Origin: Candidatus Gracilibacteria bacterium
Lineage (GTDB): Bacteria; Patescibacteriota; Gracilibacteria; BD1-5; UBA6164
Assembly (NCBI GenBank): GCA_010119145.1
Contig: JAACSU010000008.1
Location: forward strand, 165,267-229,266
Direction: 5' to 3'
Length of the DNA: 64,000 nucleotides
The notes beneath the pieces are model-generated. The model was not told the origin of the DNA and searched no databases. It saw only the letters and a list, made by a program, of their open reading frames with translations. Position 1 is the stretch's first letter. Each line of letters opens with the position of its first letter. Shown in pieces: positions 34,042 to 45,755 of this stretch. The translations under genes and the position numbers were made by a program.

Positions 34042-35847
34042 TTATCCATTACTTTTATTTCTTTTTCTTTCACCTTCTGTAAGCCATTTCTTTCGAAGTC
34101 TTACTGAGAGAGGAGTAACTTCAACATATTCATCGTTTGAGATATAGTCGATAGCTTCTTCAAGAGACATAAGTTTTGGTGGAGTAAGCTTAAGTGCTTC
34201 ATCCGTACCAGATGCTCGAACGTTTGTAAGTTTTTTATTCTTCGTTGCGTTTACTGCAAGATCTTGATCTTTTGATGATTCTCCAAGAATCATACCTTCG
34301 TAGAGTTCAGTTTGAGGTTTAATAAAGATTGTCCCTCTGTCTTGAAGATTAAAGATAGAGTATGCCATAGCATTCCCATTTTCCATAGAAATCATAGATC
34401 CTCGTGCTCTTTTTTCAATATTCCCTTTATGAGGAACATATTCTTCAAAAGCTGAGGAAAGAAGACCTTCTCCTTTAGTCATAGTCGTGAATTCTGATTT
34501 GAATCAGAGAAGTCCTCGAGTAGGTACAATAAATTCTAGATTTGTAATCCCGTTATCATCAAACATATTTACCATTTCACCTTTTCTTTTTCCAAGTTCA
34601 GCTATAACTGATCCTGCAGAGCTAGAAGGAACAGCAATAGTAACTCGTTCTAGAGGTTCCATTTTTTTCCCACCTTCTTCATGCATAATTACTACTGGAG
34701 CTCCTACTTGTAGCTCAAATCCTTCTCTTCTCATCGTTTCAATAAGTACAGAAAGGTGAAGCTCACCTCTACCTGAAACACTGTAATTATCTCCTTCTTC
34801 AAAGTCGATTTTTAACCCAACGTTTGTTTCAAGTTCTTTTTCTAGTCTGTCTCTGATTTGTCTTGAAGTTACAAATTTACCTTCTCTTCCAGCAAATGGA
34901 GAGTTGTTAACGAGGAATTCCATTTTTAGGGTAGGTTCATCGATACTGATAGGTGGCATTTGTTCAACATCAGCATTTGCAGCGATGGTTTCTCCTACGA
35001 AGATATCTGAAATACCTGCTATTGTGATAATATCACCTGCTACTGCTTCATTAACTTTCACTTTTTCAAGTCCATGATTTGTAAGGATATCAGTAATTTT
35101 CCCTTTTCTTTGTTTCCCTGCATTTGAAGTTATGATAACATCTTGTCCAACTTTCACTTTTCCGTCATATACTCGACCGATACCAAGTCTTCCAAGGAAA
35201 TTATCATACCCAAGATTTGCAACTTGCATTTTTAGTGGAGCTGTTTCATCGTTCTTTGCTTCTGGAACATGTTCCATAATATAATCAAGAAGTGGAGTGA
35301 TATCTTTTTGTTCTGGATTGTCATTTGTCCAAGCAAGACCTTCTCTCGCAATTGCATATACTGGATTGTTGAGATTTTCTAATTGTTCATCAGATCCTCC
35401 AAGTTGTACAAACAGGTCAAATAGTTGATCAATAACCCAATCAGCTCGAGCAGATGGTTTATCCATTTTATTGAGAACAATAATAGGATGAAGTCCAAGT
35501 TCAAGAGATTTCTTAAGTACGAACTTAGTTTGAGGCATAGGTCCTTCGTACGCATCAACAACAAGACATACAGAATCAACTGTTCGAAGTACTCGTTCTA
35601 CTTCAGAACCAAAATCAGCATGACCTGGAGTATCAACAATATTAATCTTGTTTCCTTTATAATTAATAGAAGTGTTCTTCGCGTAAATAGTAATCCCTCT
35701 TTCTTGTTCTTGAGCGTTTGAGTCCATTGCTCGTTCAGCAATTCCAACTCGAGTATCAAATCCATCTGCAGCTTTCAGAAGTTCATCTACAAGGGTAGTT
35801 TTTCCGTGATCTACATGGGCAATTATCGCAATATTTCTAAATGACAT
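34042..35847 (-). CDS. typA: Ribosome-associated GTPase BipA/TypA
   Basis: 601 aa, full length. G1 [11 protein letters not shown]3 DTPGHADFG, G4 NKMDKPSAR; the family's C-terminal block FIVPTRGLLGFKSEFTTMTKGEG spans the only in-frame TGA (at about 34500), again an invariant Gly position. TypA is an EF-G-like GTPase for ribosome assembly and stress. Start at 35847 with TATACT directly before the ATG and no SD. Convergent with fic. Confidence 0.96.
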
Positions 35848-36001
35848 AGTATACTATATAAAAAATAAATACTCCCAGCTTTTTGAGAGTTTCTAAACCG
35901 CGGGGATTATAGGGATAAAATGCCCAAATGCAAGAAAAAGATTTGTAAAATTGACTAATTGATTAAATTATAAATAATAATATAAAATAAGATTAAATTT
36001 T

Positions 36002-36496
36002 ATGCTAAGTAAACAATCTCAATTTATATATGATGGTATAATGACTTTGATGAATTTTGAAGACTGTAGTCCTATTGTACCGGAATTAAATACAGATACG
36101 CACCTAATTTCAATACTTGCCAGAGAAAGAATTGCAGATATTTTTATGCTCCCAGAAGATATTGAAGATGTTGTACTTTCTTTAGAAAACAAGCTTCTAA
36201 GTAAAAAAGAATTTGAAAAACTTCAAAGCTTCCGAATCAATGCTGAGAAATATTGATGGATGGAACTTGAAGCAACCCTCCTTATTTCCGAGTCTTGAAT
36301 CATAGATTGATTAAGTCTGCATGATATTCTTTGAAAATTTACACACTCTCATCATAACGATTGGAAAAATTTTCCGAGACTCTTCTTGAGATACTTTCTT
36401 ATTGTTGAAGCAGAATATTATAAAGAAACAGGTGAGCAGCTAGCATTTGCGTGATTAGCACAAGTCCTTGAAACCATTCCTGTTCAAGATGAATAG
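36002..36496 (+). CDS. Hypothetical protein (164 aa)
   Basis: Not recognised. Starts MLSKQSQFIYDGIMTLMNFE and ends TAG at 36494; five or so TGA-Gly in the second half (EKYGWMELE, LHDILGKFTHSHHN). Mostly helical, acidic in the first half, with a His-rich patch (HSHHND) and a hydrophobic helix RLFLRYFLIVEAEYY. No transmembrane signature. A second unknown gene follows 47 bases downstream in the same direction. Confidence 0.6.
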
Positions 36497-36543
36497 TTTA
36501 TGTAAGAATAAAAAAAAAGCGTTTATAATTTTAGTACACAGAT

Positions 36544-36954
36544 ATGTGAGAGTATATAGACAGAGAAAAATATATAAGTATTCAGTGAATGGTACAACTG
36601 TCAAAAACTGAAGATTTTACTGGTTTTGATGGAAGTATTGTTTTTGTGTTACCAGAAAAGGTGTGAATGCTTTTATTAGAAAAACATCAAATTGAGTCCA
36701 TTCCAGACGTGGCTCTCTTGAGAAACGGAGTTATTGGAAAAAAATGAAAATCACTTTTTAGAAAGCAGCTTGACGAACCTATTAGATACTGTTTATTTAC
36801 TTATGATGAAGTGCATCAAAAACTGAGACTTCTTATAGATAAAACATGACAGAAAACAAAAAATATTTTGTGATCTTCTGATGAATATCTCATTTCAATT
36901 GGTGGGGTATATGTATCTCAGAAAAATTACAACAATAAAAAACCTCAATTTTAG
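36544..36954 (+). CDS. Hypothetical protein (136 aa)
   Basis: Not recognised. ATG at 36544 is followed directly by TGA as second codon (MGEYIDREKYISIQGMVQLS). Mixed alpha/beta composition (GSIVFVLPEKVGMLLLEKHQ, LLIDKTGQK) and a C-terminus (GGVYVSQKNYNNKKPQF) whose last codons overlap the terminator stem. Probably cotranscribed with the preceding gene. Confidence 0.6.
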
Positions 36955-36968
36955 AATTGAGGTTTTTT
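36937..36968 (+). terminator. Terminator overlapping the stop of the 136-aa gene
   Basis: AAAACCTCAATT/AATTGAGGTTTT hairpin, TTAG loop, T-run. The same stem sequence is reused at 38288-38320. Confidence 0.88.
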
Positions 36969-37037
36969 ATTTGTCTTATTTTTGATTTAGTCCAGTAGAT
37001 ATATTATTATGAGTATATATTACTTTCTAAGTTCTGT

Positions 37038-38306
37038 ATGAGGAATGAAAAAATAGGATATCACAATGAGTTTACTCCAAATGAAATACTAGCCGGGGAA
37101 TTTTATGATGCCTGTATTCCAAGTCTAAAAGCAAGACTTAAAGATAATCCTAAAATAGCTATAGTTATACCAGGTGGTGCTATGAAAGGTAGTTGGATAT
37201 TATGAGCTATTGCATGACTGAAAGAGGCATGAATATGTGAGAAAGATATTTCACTTGTTTTATGACCTTCTGCAAGTTCAGGATCACTTGCATATTTTGT
37301 GAGCTGACAGTTTGATGAGTGAAAAAAAATATGGTTGAACGGACTCAGTGATAATAAAAAATTTTTACTACAAAATGCACAGGTAGAATTTTTAAAAAGA
37401 TTGCTAATTAAGAGGTTATCAGAATGAGTCGCGTCAATACATAAATTCTTCTCTCCAATTATATGAATTAAGTGTTTATCAAGTTTGAATGAGTTTGTTG
37501 AATGATATATTTTATCTGAGGAAGATCTATTTTATTCTGATAATTATCCAAAAATACTCGATGTTACAGAGGTAATTAGATTATTTTCAGAGGATATAAC
37601 AAATGAGACTTGAGTTATAGAGTGAGTACAGCTTGATTTTGATGCATTCAAAAATTCTCAAATGACTATCGTTATTCCAGTACGTAATGCAGATACAGGT
37701 GAAAAAGAGTATTTCAGTAATAAAGAATGTGAATGATGTACTCTCATAACAAGTCAGAAAATGATGCTGGAAGTATTGCAAGCTACAAAAACTGTCCCAC
37801 TCATGGCGGGAGCACCTGTATATATTGGAGAGAAATGAAAGTATGATGATGGTAGTTTTGCAGACCCACTTCCAATATGAGTTCATCCAACTCTTTCCTG
37901 TGATTCTATTAACTTAGGACATATACTCATTAGCAAAGATGGTCAAACGATACGAGATGATGTACTCCCGATAGTTCTTATACCAGACAATGCATTACAG
38001 CCAAATAATCAACGTATAAGATCTTTTACAAAGAGAGTTGTGAATATTTTAGATTCTGGTAATAGATGAGATATCTTAGATAAAGGAGAGCAAATCTACA
38101 CATCAGAATACTTAGAAATGCTCCAGAACTTAGCAAAGAAGTGAAAAATAGTACTTATATTTCACTCTGGGAAAAAGATTTCAAAACTAGATAATTCAAA
38201 AGCAGCTATTCAGGCATGATATGAATCATGAAAACAAGTAACTCAAAACAATCCTTTGAGTAAATTAATCTCGGTTCATATTACATCAAAAAAACCTCAA
38301 TTATAA
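37038..38306 (+). CDS. Patatin-like phospholipase
   Basis: 422 aa. Oxyanion-hole region IVIPGGAMKGSWILGAIAGL, then nucleophile elbow LGPSASSGS (S78; the first Gly is TGA and the usual GxSxG reads GxSxS, a variant), and the catalytic Asp in YDDGSFADPLPIG (D271, the DGG/DGA motif of patatins). This is an acyl hydrolase of membrane lipids. Start at ATG 37038; an ATG 29 bases upstream hits TAG early. C-terminal 130 residues lack a known motif. Stop codon lies inside the terminator. Flanked by the unknown pair at 36002-36954. Confidence 0.78.
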
Positions 38307-38320
38307 AATTGAGGTTTTTT
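38288..38320 (+). terminator. Terminator after the patatin gene
   Basis: AAAACCTCAATT/AATTGAGGTTTT stem with a 4-base loop, same stem as at 36937; also usable by the convergent rpsR operon. Confidence 0.88.
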
Positions 38321-38332
38321 ACTTGAAGAGAA

Positions 38333-38557
38333 TTACCCTTCGAAGTTAGGATCAAATGATTTCACAAAAGGCATAAGAGCCATAATTCTTGCTCGTTTAA
38401 TTGCTTGAGAGAGTTTCTTTTGTTTTTTAAGAGAAACACCTGAGTAATATCGTGGTACGATTTTACCAAACTTGGTAGTATATTTTTTAAGTAGTTCTAC
38501 ATCTTTGTAGTCTATAGTGATATCCTCAAGAGGACATGCTTTTTTTTCAATTGCCAT
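38333..38557 (-). CDS. rpsR: Ribosomal protein bS18
   Basis: 74 aa. Family blocks: [36 protein letters not shown] and [13 protein letters not shown]. No TGA codons. Last gene of the rpsF-ssb-rpsR operon on the minus strand; binds bS6 in the small-subunit platform. Confidence 0.95.
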   Translation of the reverse strand: MAIEKKACPLEDITIDYKDVELLKKYTTKFGKIVPRYYSGVSLKKQKKLSQAIKRARIMALMPFVKSFDPNFEG

Positions 38558-38613
38558 ATCTCGTTTATTAATAAATAGGTATCACTGCAATAGTGATTTT
38601 GTAAGAGGTGTAT

Positions 38614-39021
38614 TTAAAATTTATCATCGTCTCCGTCATCGAAGAATTCAGAAGAACTTTCATCTGAGACACCTACATCATCAAAGTCGCTTTTTTTATT
38701 GAGAAATATAATATTTCCTGCAACAACTTCAGTTTTGTAGATTCTTTCACCACCATCTTTTTCAATGATTCGAGTTTTGAGTCTCCCTTCTATATAAATG
38801 AGTTTTCATTTTGAAAGAGATTGTTCGACTCGTTCCGCTAGGTTTCCCCAAGCAACACAGTTATGAAACTCAGCTTCAGACTTATCTAGTCCATCGCTTG
38901 TTTTGTAATATCTGTTTGTTGCAATAGTAAACATTGCGATTTTTTTTTGATTATCAGTTGATTTCACGAGAGGGTCTCGTGTGACGTTTCCGATAAGAAT
39001 AACTTTATTAATCGTTCTCAT
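38614..39021 (-). CDS. ssb: Single-stranded DNA-binding protein
   Basis: 135 aa. OB-fold with MRTINKVILIGNVTRDPLVK, FTIATNRYYK, FHNCVAWGNLAERVEQSLSK, then a TGA-Gly followed by KLIYIEGRLKTR. The C-terminal tail is short, very acidic and ends DDGDDDKF, resembling the DDDIPF protein-interaction tip. Lies between rpsF and rpsR as in many bacteria. Confidence 0.95.
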
Positions 39022-39038
39022 AGTTCTTGTGTAATGAA

Positions 39039-39326
39039 TTATGCATCAAGATTTACAAACATATATCTCCATAAATTTTTATCGAGATTCATATTGGTAT
39101 TTAAACTCTTAAGTCCTTTTCCATCAACTTCAAGATCGAGTAGGATATAGTATCCTGTATCAGAACCTTTAATTTTGTATGCCATTTTCTTTTCACCCCA
39201 AACATCATCTTTGTTCAAAGTTGCTCACAGATCAGTGAGAGATTTTTTTACAGCGTCTATGCTGCCATTGATTGCCTCTTCTCCTGCAGTAGGATTGAGT
39301 ATCATCATACATTCGTAATGTGCCAT
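39039..39326 (-). CDS. rpsF: Ribosomal protein bS6
   Basis: 95 aa. MAHYECMMILNPTAGEEAIN with later blocks WGEKKMAYKIKG and GYYILLDLEVDG, typical of bS6. One TGA-Gly near residue 36 (TDLGATLNK). First gene of the rpsF-ssb-rpsR operon; upstream on the minus strand lie a TTGACA and a rare AGGA-type SD just before the ATG. Confidence 0.93.
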
Positions 39327-39433
39327 TTTTTCCTATGGATTACATCTTTTGATCTTGTCAAAAGAAGGATATAAAATAAGCTTTTTTAAAGCAAGCGAAT
39401 TCTATGGAAATGAGCCACATTGTCAAAAGAAAA

Positions 39434-39462
39434 TTGACATGTGTGAAAAATTGGAGAGTATT
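39434..39462 (+). promoter_or_regulatory. Possible era promoter
   Basis: TTGACA at 39434 is followed after 17-19 bases by a weak -10 (AGTATT or TATTAA) in the gap before era. Confidence 0.35.
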
Positions 39463-39491
39463 AATTTATAACACTTAAATTTAAATCAATT

Positions 39492-40394
39492 ATGCAAGAA
39501 CTCAATCTCCAAGATATCCTCGATAACACGAGCGACCTGTGAAGTAAGAAGGTATGATATGTTGCTATAGTTGGGAGACCAAATGTAGGAAAATCAACAT
39601 TCATAAATACTCTTATTTGAGAAAAAATAGCTATCACGAGTCACATCCCTCAAACAACTCGAAATAAAATACTTGCAATGTATAATGATGAGGATGCACA
39701 AATTATATTTTTTGATACTCCAGGAATTCATGAATCTCAAAAAAAATTTAACGCGCAAGTAAATTCTCAAGCACTTTCAAGTCTTAATGATGCTGATATT
39801 GTTCTCTATTTTATAGACAGTTCACGACCAAGGGGTGCAGAGGAGGAATATATTGATGAGATTATTCAAAAAGTAGAAAAACCGGTTTTTACGGTTTATA
39901 CGAAATTGGATTTGCAGCCCGTAATACAAATCCCAGAAGGAGAAAACATTTTCAAAATCTCAAGTTTTGATTTCACTGGTTTTAAACCTCTGGTTCATGC
40001 TATAAAGGAAAAACTGGAAGTAGGACCTATGCTCTTTTCAGAAGATTATTATACGAAACAAAATATATATTTCAGAATTTCAGAAATTATTAGAGAAAAA
40101 CTCTTTCTAGTCCTCAAAGAAGAACTCCCACATAGTATATTTGTAGCGGTTGAAGAGATAGAAGACACAGAAAAATGACTCAAAAAAATATCGAGTTATG
40201 TCTACACAGAATCTGATTCTCAAAAATATATTATTATATGAAAAAACGGTGCCCTCATTACTAAAATAGCAACAGCTGCTCGCAAAGAACTCGAAGAAAT
40301 ATTTAATCAAAAAGTATTTCTCACTGTAAGAGTCAAAGTAAAAAAGAATTGGAGAAAGGACGAGAGTTTTGTAAATAAGATGCTCAATCAATAG
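39492..40394 (+). CDS. era: GTPase Era
   Basis: 300 aa. G1 GRPNVGKSTF, switch PQTTRN, G3 DTPGIHE, G4 TKLD; C-terminal type-II KH domain (about 210-290) with IIIGKNGALITKIATAARKE, its GxxG Gly encoded by TGA. Era binds the 3' end of 16S rRNA in ribosome assembly, which is interesting here because that 3' end is altered. The start at 39492 (MQELNLQDILDNTSDL) adds about 20 residues before the G domain. Ends in a strong terminator. Confidence 0.95.
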
Positions 40395-40401
40395 AATATA
40401 C

Positions 40402-40439
40402 AAAAAAAAGACTTCCTAGAATTAGGAAGTCTTTTTTTT
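40402..40439 (+). terminator. Terminator after era
   Basis: AAAAAAAAGACTTCCTA/TAGGAAGTCTTTTTTTT perfect hairpin with GAAT loop; symmetric, so also usable by the convergent gene ending at 40451. Confidence 0.9.
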
Positions 40440-40450
40440 GTTATGTAAAT

Positions 40451-41623
40451 TTATTTTAACATTGAGTCAATAACAGCTTCAAAAGCACTTGCTGGGTAAG
40501 CACCAGAAATTACTTCGTATTCACCAGTAGCATTGTTCACAAGAACATTTCATGGAGTTCCAGTAATTCCAAATGCATCTTGTCAAATAGCCATTTGAGA
40601 TGTAACTTTTTCAGCATATTTTCCTGAATCAATACAAGTTTGAAGTTCTTCACCGTTAATATTATTACTTCCTGCTATTTCTATAAGTCCAGGAATAGTC
40701 ATATCTTGATTTGGGTATTTTTCATATAGTTGAGCTATAATTGGATAGAGAACTGATTCGTCTTGTTCCGCTATACATTCTAGACCTTCTGCTCATTTTT
40801 GAGCTTGAGCGTGAAAATCAAGTGGAAAGTGTTGAAATACGATATTAATATCATCACCATATTTTGCTTTGATAGCTTCAGGTGTTCCTTCGTTATGAAG
40901 TTTCGCACAAAATGGACATTGTACATCACTGTACTCAATCCATGTTATTTGAGCATCCAGATTTCAATCTATATATCCATCGGCTTTAATAGCAGTAACT
41001 ATTTCTGAGTTATCTCCGAGTTGTAAAAATCATTTATCACTTCGAGTTGCATATGGATCAAACGTTGATGGAAGTGCGAGAGTGTAATTATTATCAGGAA
41101 GAGCCGTGAGGAAATCTGTTATTTGAGTTCCACCACTAATACTATTAGTATTAAATGTTATAGCTGGAAGTAAAGTGACATTATTATCTTTCAAATATGA
41201 TTCTACTCAAGCGTCGCTAAAATCTTTTCTTACAAATGTTGCTCATGCTAAGAATGGAAGAGATTCTAATTGACCGACAATTTCGTCAGTTTGACAATCA
41301 GTACATCTAGCATCATCATACACTACAACTTCAATATCTTCAGCAGGTGTAGCTGCTACAATTCATGATGTATTATTATTGTTTCCCATGTTTGCTCCTA
41401 CAAAAAATGCAAGTCCAGCTATTATGAGCATGAGAACTATGATAACACCATAGAGTAGGTGAAGCATACTTGAATTACTTTTAATTTCTTTTGTATTTTC
41501 ACTAATATGTCGAGCATTCACTTCTTCCATATGAGCTACTGATTCAACAGTTGTATCCTTTTTGGCTACCGTTTTTCTCGGAGCTCGAGGTTTTTTAACT
41601 AAGTCTTCTTTTGGTGCTACCAT
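40451..41623 (-). CDS. Membrane-anchored protein with two thioredoxin-fold domains (DsbA-like)
   Basis: 390 aa. Basic cytoplasmic N-terminus (KKPRAPRKTVAKKD), one transmembrane helix (about 57-77: LYGVIIVLMLIIAGLAFFVG), then a first redox domain with a CTDC site (VYDDARCTDCQTDE, about residue 100). A second, DsbA/thioredoxin_4-like domain has CPFC (EYSDVQCPFCAKLHNEG, about 245) and a cis-Pro loop ITGTPWNVLVN. Envelope-facing oxidoreductase for disulfide formation or isomerisation. The tandem arrangement of two different CxxC modules could pass electrons internally. Confidence 0.82.
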
Positions 41624-41786
41624 AATTTGAGCGTATTATAATATAAATAACTGCTTGCAGTTTAATGTTTTTATACAAATAATAAAAAAACTTTGAGCTT
41701 TTGACTTAAAGTTTTTCAATTTTAATGTATAACTCTTAATTATAGAAACAAAAGTAAGAGTGAGATAAGAATATATTTTATCTTAA

Positions 41787-41808
41787 ATGGTGTCCCCAGC
41801 AGGAGTCG
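41787..41808. repeat. Duplicated 22-bp 3' end of the tRNA-Arg gene
   Basis: This stretch (starting ATGGTGTCCCCAGCAGGAG) is identical to 41902-41923, the acceptor and T-arm end of tRNA-Arg(CCT), 115 bases away. No complete tRNA surrounds this copy. A repeated tRNA 3' end is the form of an integrase attachment site, or may be a tRNA decay remnant. Confidence 0.75.
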
Positions 41809-41902
41809 CCGCAAGTCGGGCATCCGTTTTATTGCTCTTACTCATTGCAATAAATTTTTCTTTTAGAAAAAACCTCCATTCTCCTCCTTTATGTCGTATG
41901 TA

Positions 41903-41977
41903 TGGTGTCCCCAGCAGGAGTCGAACCTACGTCTACCCCTTAGGAGGGGGTTGTTCTATCCACTGAACTATAAGGAC
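41903..41977 (-). tRNA. tRNA-Arg (CCT)
   Basis: Minus-strand cloverleaf: acceptor GTCCTTA/TGGGGAC, anticodon loop CTCCTAA (CCT), T-arm GGTTCGACTCC and encoded CCA. Confidence 0.92.
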
Positions 41978-41987
41978 AAAAGTATTC

Positions 41988-42614
41988 TTATATTTTTAAA
42001 AACCACAAGAGACCAAGTCCAATCATGAGTATTAAACAAAATGCTATCAATATAATATTAGTAGACTTTTCGTATTTCAATTTGTTAACGAGATCTGATT
42101 CTTTTACTTTCAGAGTTTCAATTTCTTGGTGAAGACTTCATTTCGATTCTTCAAGGAGATATTGAGATTTTTTGAACTCAATAACACTTACAGAGTTTTT
42201 TGCTATTTCTTGAGCCTGACCAAGTTTATGAGAGATATCTAAAATAATCTGATCCTTATTTTTTATTTCACTTCGAAGATCTAGGTATATTTTTTCTAAA
42301 GTAGCTCTACTTTGAGCATCTATTATACTGGTACTGTGTGACTGAGGATTTTGTGAACTTTGAGAAGTATGGTTTTGTGCTTCAGAATTACTGTGTGATT
42401 GTTGCGTGTAAGACTGTTTTTTTTCTTGGGGCATAATAACCTCAGCTTTTGAGTCAGAATTATCCGAACTCATATTTTCTACATCTTGAGCATGGATGTA
42501 AATAATCTTGCCATCTTTTTTACTTCTGAGTTTTCCAGCTTTCACATATCTGTCGACACTTCGTGTCGACATTCAAAGTTTGTCAGCAGCTTCTGCCCGT
42601 GTTATACTGTACAT
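41988..42614 (-). CDS. Tail-anchored MerR/excisionase-type HTH protein (208 aa)
   Basis: ATG at 42614: MYSITRAEAADKLGMSTRSV, a helix-turn-helix of the MerR/HTH_17 type (residues 1-30) with a short wing (KDGKIIYIHAQDVENM). It is followed by a Ser/Gln/Asn/His-rich linker (50-95), a coiled coil (about 100-180; DLRSEIKNKDQIILDISHKL) and a C-terminal transmembrane helix (IILIAFCLILMIGLGLLW). The architecture fits a DNA-binding protein held at the membrane by its tail. A 9-bp perfect inverted repeat (TGTCGACAC/GTGTCGACA) lies inside the HTH codons at about 42551-42571. Stop TAA lies 11 bases from tRNA-Arg. Confidence 0.75.
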
Positions 42615-42784
42615 TATAGTGATAGTAAGTAGTATATTTGTCTATAACACTATAAAGAGAAAATACTTCCAAGCAAATGATTTTGATACACATAGATTGA
42701 CTCTTAAAAAAATACTTCGAAAAAACTTGACTGAAGCTATTTTTATATATAATACCCGAGCTATTATTAAATAATAGTTTGTGT

Positions 42785-42859
42785 GTGGCTATCGTCTAGG
42801 GGTTAGGACACCTGGTTTTCATCCAGGCAACCGGAGTTCGATTCTCCGTAGCCATACCA
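42785..42859 (+). tRNA. tRNA-Glu (TTC)
   Basis: Acceptor GTGGCTA/TAGCCAT (G-T first pair), anticodon loop TTTTCAT (TTC), T-arm GGAGTTCGATTCTCC, encoded CCA. Confidence 0.92.
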
Positions 42860-42865
42860 TTGTTT

Positions 42866-42940
42866 CGCGGAGTAGAGAAGTGGTATCTCGCAAGGCTCAT
42901 AACCTTGAGGTCATTGGTTCGATTCCAATCTCCGCAACCA
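42866..42940 (+). tRNA. Initiator tRNA-fMet (CAT)
   Basis: Anticodon loop CTCATAA. C1 faces A72 (CGCGGAG against CTCCGCA), the mismatch that marks bacterial initiators, and D-stem has A11:T24. The anticodon stem has only two of the usual three G-C pairs next to the loop. Confidence 0.88.
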
Positions 42941-42951
42941 AAATAAAATAT

Positions 42952-42996
42952 CAAAAAAGCTGAGACTGACCTTTAGTTCAGCCATCAGCTTTTTTT
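42952..42996 (+). terminator. Terminator-like hairpin within the tRNA cluster
   Basis: AAAAAAGCTGA...TCAGCTTTTTTT stem with a nested CTGA/TTCAG pairing; T-run ends directly at the next tRNA. Confidence 0.65.
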
Positions 42997-43073
42997 GTCA
43001 CTATAGCTCAGTTGGTTAGAGCGCGGGATTCATATCCCCGAGGTCGGTGGTTCAAATCCACTTAGTGACACCA
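42997..43073 (+). tRNA. Elongator tRNA-Met (CAT)
   Basis: Acceptor GTCACTA/TAGTGAC, loop TTCATAT, D-stem GCTC (C11) typical of an elongator. The TTCATA loop followed by CCCCGAGGTCGG matches bacterial elongator Met rather than Ile2. The innermost anticodon-stem pair is A-C. Encoded CCA. Confidence 0.85.
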
Positions 43074-43087
43074 TATAAAAATAAATA

Positions 43088-44550
<1,463 letters not shown>

Positions 44551-44555
44551 GAAGT

Positions 44556-44586
44556 AAAAATCCAACTATTTAGTTGGATTTTTTTA
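44556..44586 (+). terminator. Terminator after obg
   Basis: AAAAATCCAACTA/TAGTTGGATTTTT hairpin followed by T. Confidence 0.85.
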
Positions 44587-44654
44587 GTTAGCTTTCTTGC
44601 TATTTTACCACTTTTGGCTACACTTTGTGGAAATTTAAAACATTATATAGTAGT

Positions 44655-45731
44655 ATGAAATTTAATCTAGACTCACTAGTAACGGAGTATCAAAACCTTG
44701 AAAACCAACTCTCTGATCCAGAGATTTTTAAAGACCAAAAAAAAGTTAAAACGGTAGCTACTAGAAAAAAATCAATAGAATGAGCTGTAAATCTCTATAA
44801 AAAATACAAACAAATCAGTGAAACACTAGTGGAAAATAAAGAAATGCTTGGAGTTGAAAAAGAAGAAGAAATGAGAGATCTTTTAAAGATGGAAATTAAC
44901 GAAGCTGAGGATCAAATCCCAGTTCTTGAAGAAAAACTCAAAGTAGCGCTGTTGCCCAAAGATCCTAATGATGATAAGAATATTATCGTAGAGCTCAGAG
45001 CCTGAGCAGGTTGAGATGAAGCGGCACTATTTGCTTGAGAATTATCACGAGCCTATCTCGCATTTGCTGAAGCTCAAGGCTTTAAGACGGAGATTTCAGA
45101 AAAATCAGAATCTGAGGGTGGATGAATTAAAGAGCTTATTTTTGAAATACGAGGAGAAGGAGCCTATAGTTTATTTAAATATGAATCTGGAGTACACAGA
45201 GTTCAAAGAATTCCTGAAACTGAGAGTAAAGGGAGAGTGCATACGAGTACTATAACGGTGGCTATTATGCCTGAAGTAGATGATATAGATATTGAAATTC
45301 GAGAAGAAGATCTTGAAGTCAAGGCTACGAAGTCATCTTGAGCTGGTGGACAGCATGTAAATACTACTGATTCTGCGATTCATATGGTGCATATTCCAAC
45401 CTGAGTTTCAGTATTTTGTCAGGATGGACGAAGTCAGCATAAAAATAGAGAAAAAGCATATCAAATACTCAAGGCAAAACTCTACGCACTTGAAGAAGAA
45501 AAGAAACAACAAGAATTAGGAGAAGCACGACTCGCTCAAGTAGGGAGTTGAGATCGCTCTGAAAAAATAAGAACCTATAATTTCCCTCAAGACAGAGTCA
45601 CAGACCATAGAATTTGACAAAATTTTTCAGGTATACCCCAGATTATGGCTGGGAGACTTGAGCCAATAATGGAGTCTTGTGCACTTGCTGATCAACAAAT
45701 GAAGCTCGAACAAGCAGGAAAAACAGTATAG
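44655..45731 (+). CDS. prfA: Peptide chain release factor 1
   Basis: 358 aa. The GGQ catalytic motif reads [16 protein letters not shown] and the anticodon-mimic tripeptide is PET in [18 protein letters not shown], the RF1-type P-x-T rather than RF2's SPF. Both flanks contain TGA-Gly (RAGAGGDEAALFAGEL). RF1 reads UAA and UAG, so it suffices where UGA is sense; RF2 would be harmful. Followed 24 bases later by a membrane protein gene. Confidence 0.96.
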
Positions 45732-45755
45732 TTTTTACCCACTTAATATAATGCT

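Noticed and set aside
41787..41860. A second tRNA or tmRNA end upstream of tRNA-Arg
   Set aside because: Only 22 bases match; T-loop, anticodon arm and a pairing acceptor strand are absent.
42551..42571. Inverted repeat as a terminator inside the HTH gene
   Set aside because: No T-run follows and the frame continues; kept only as a possible binding site.
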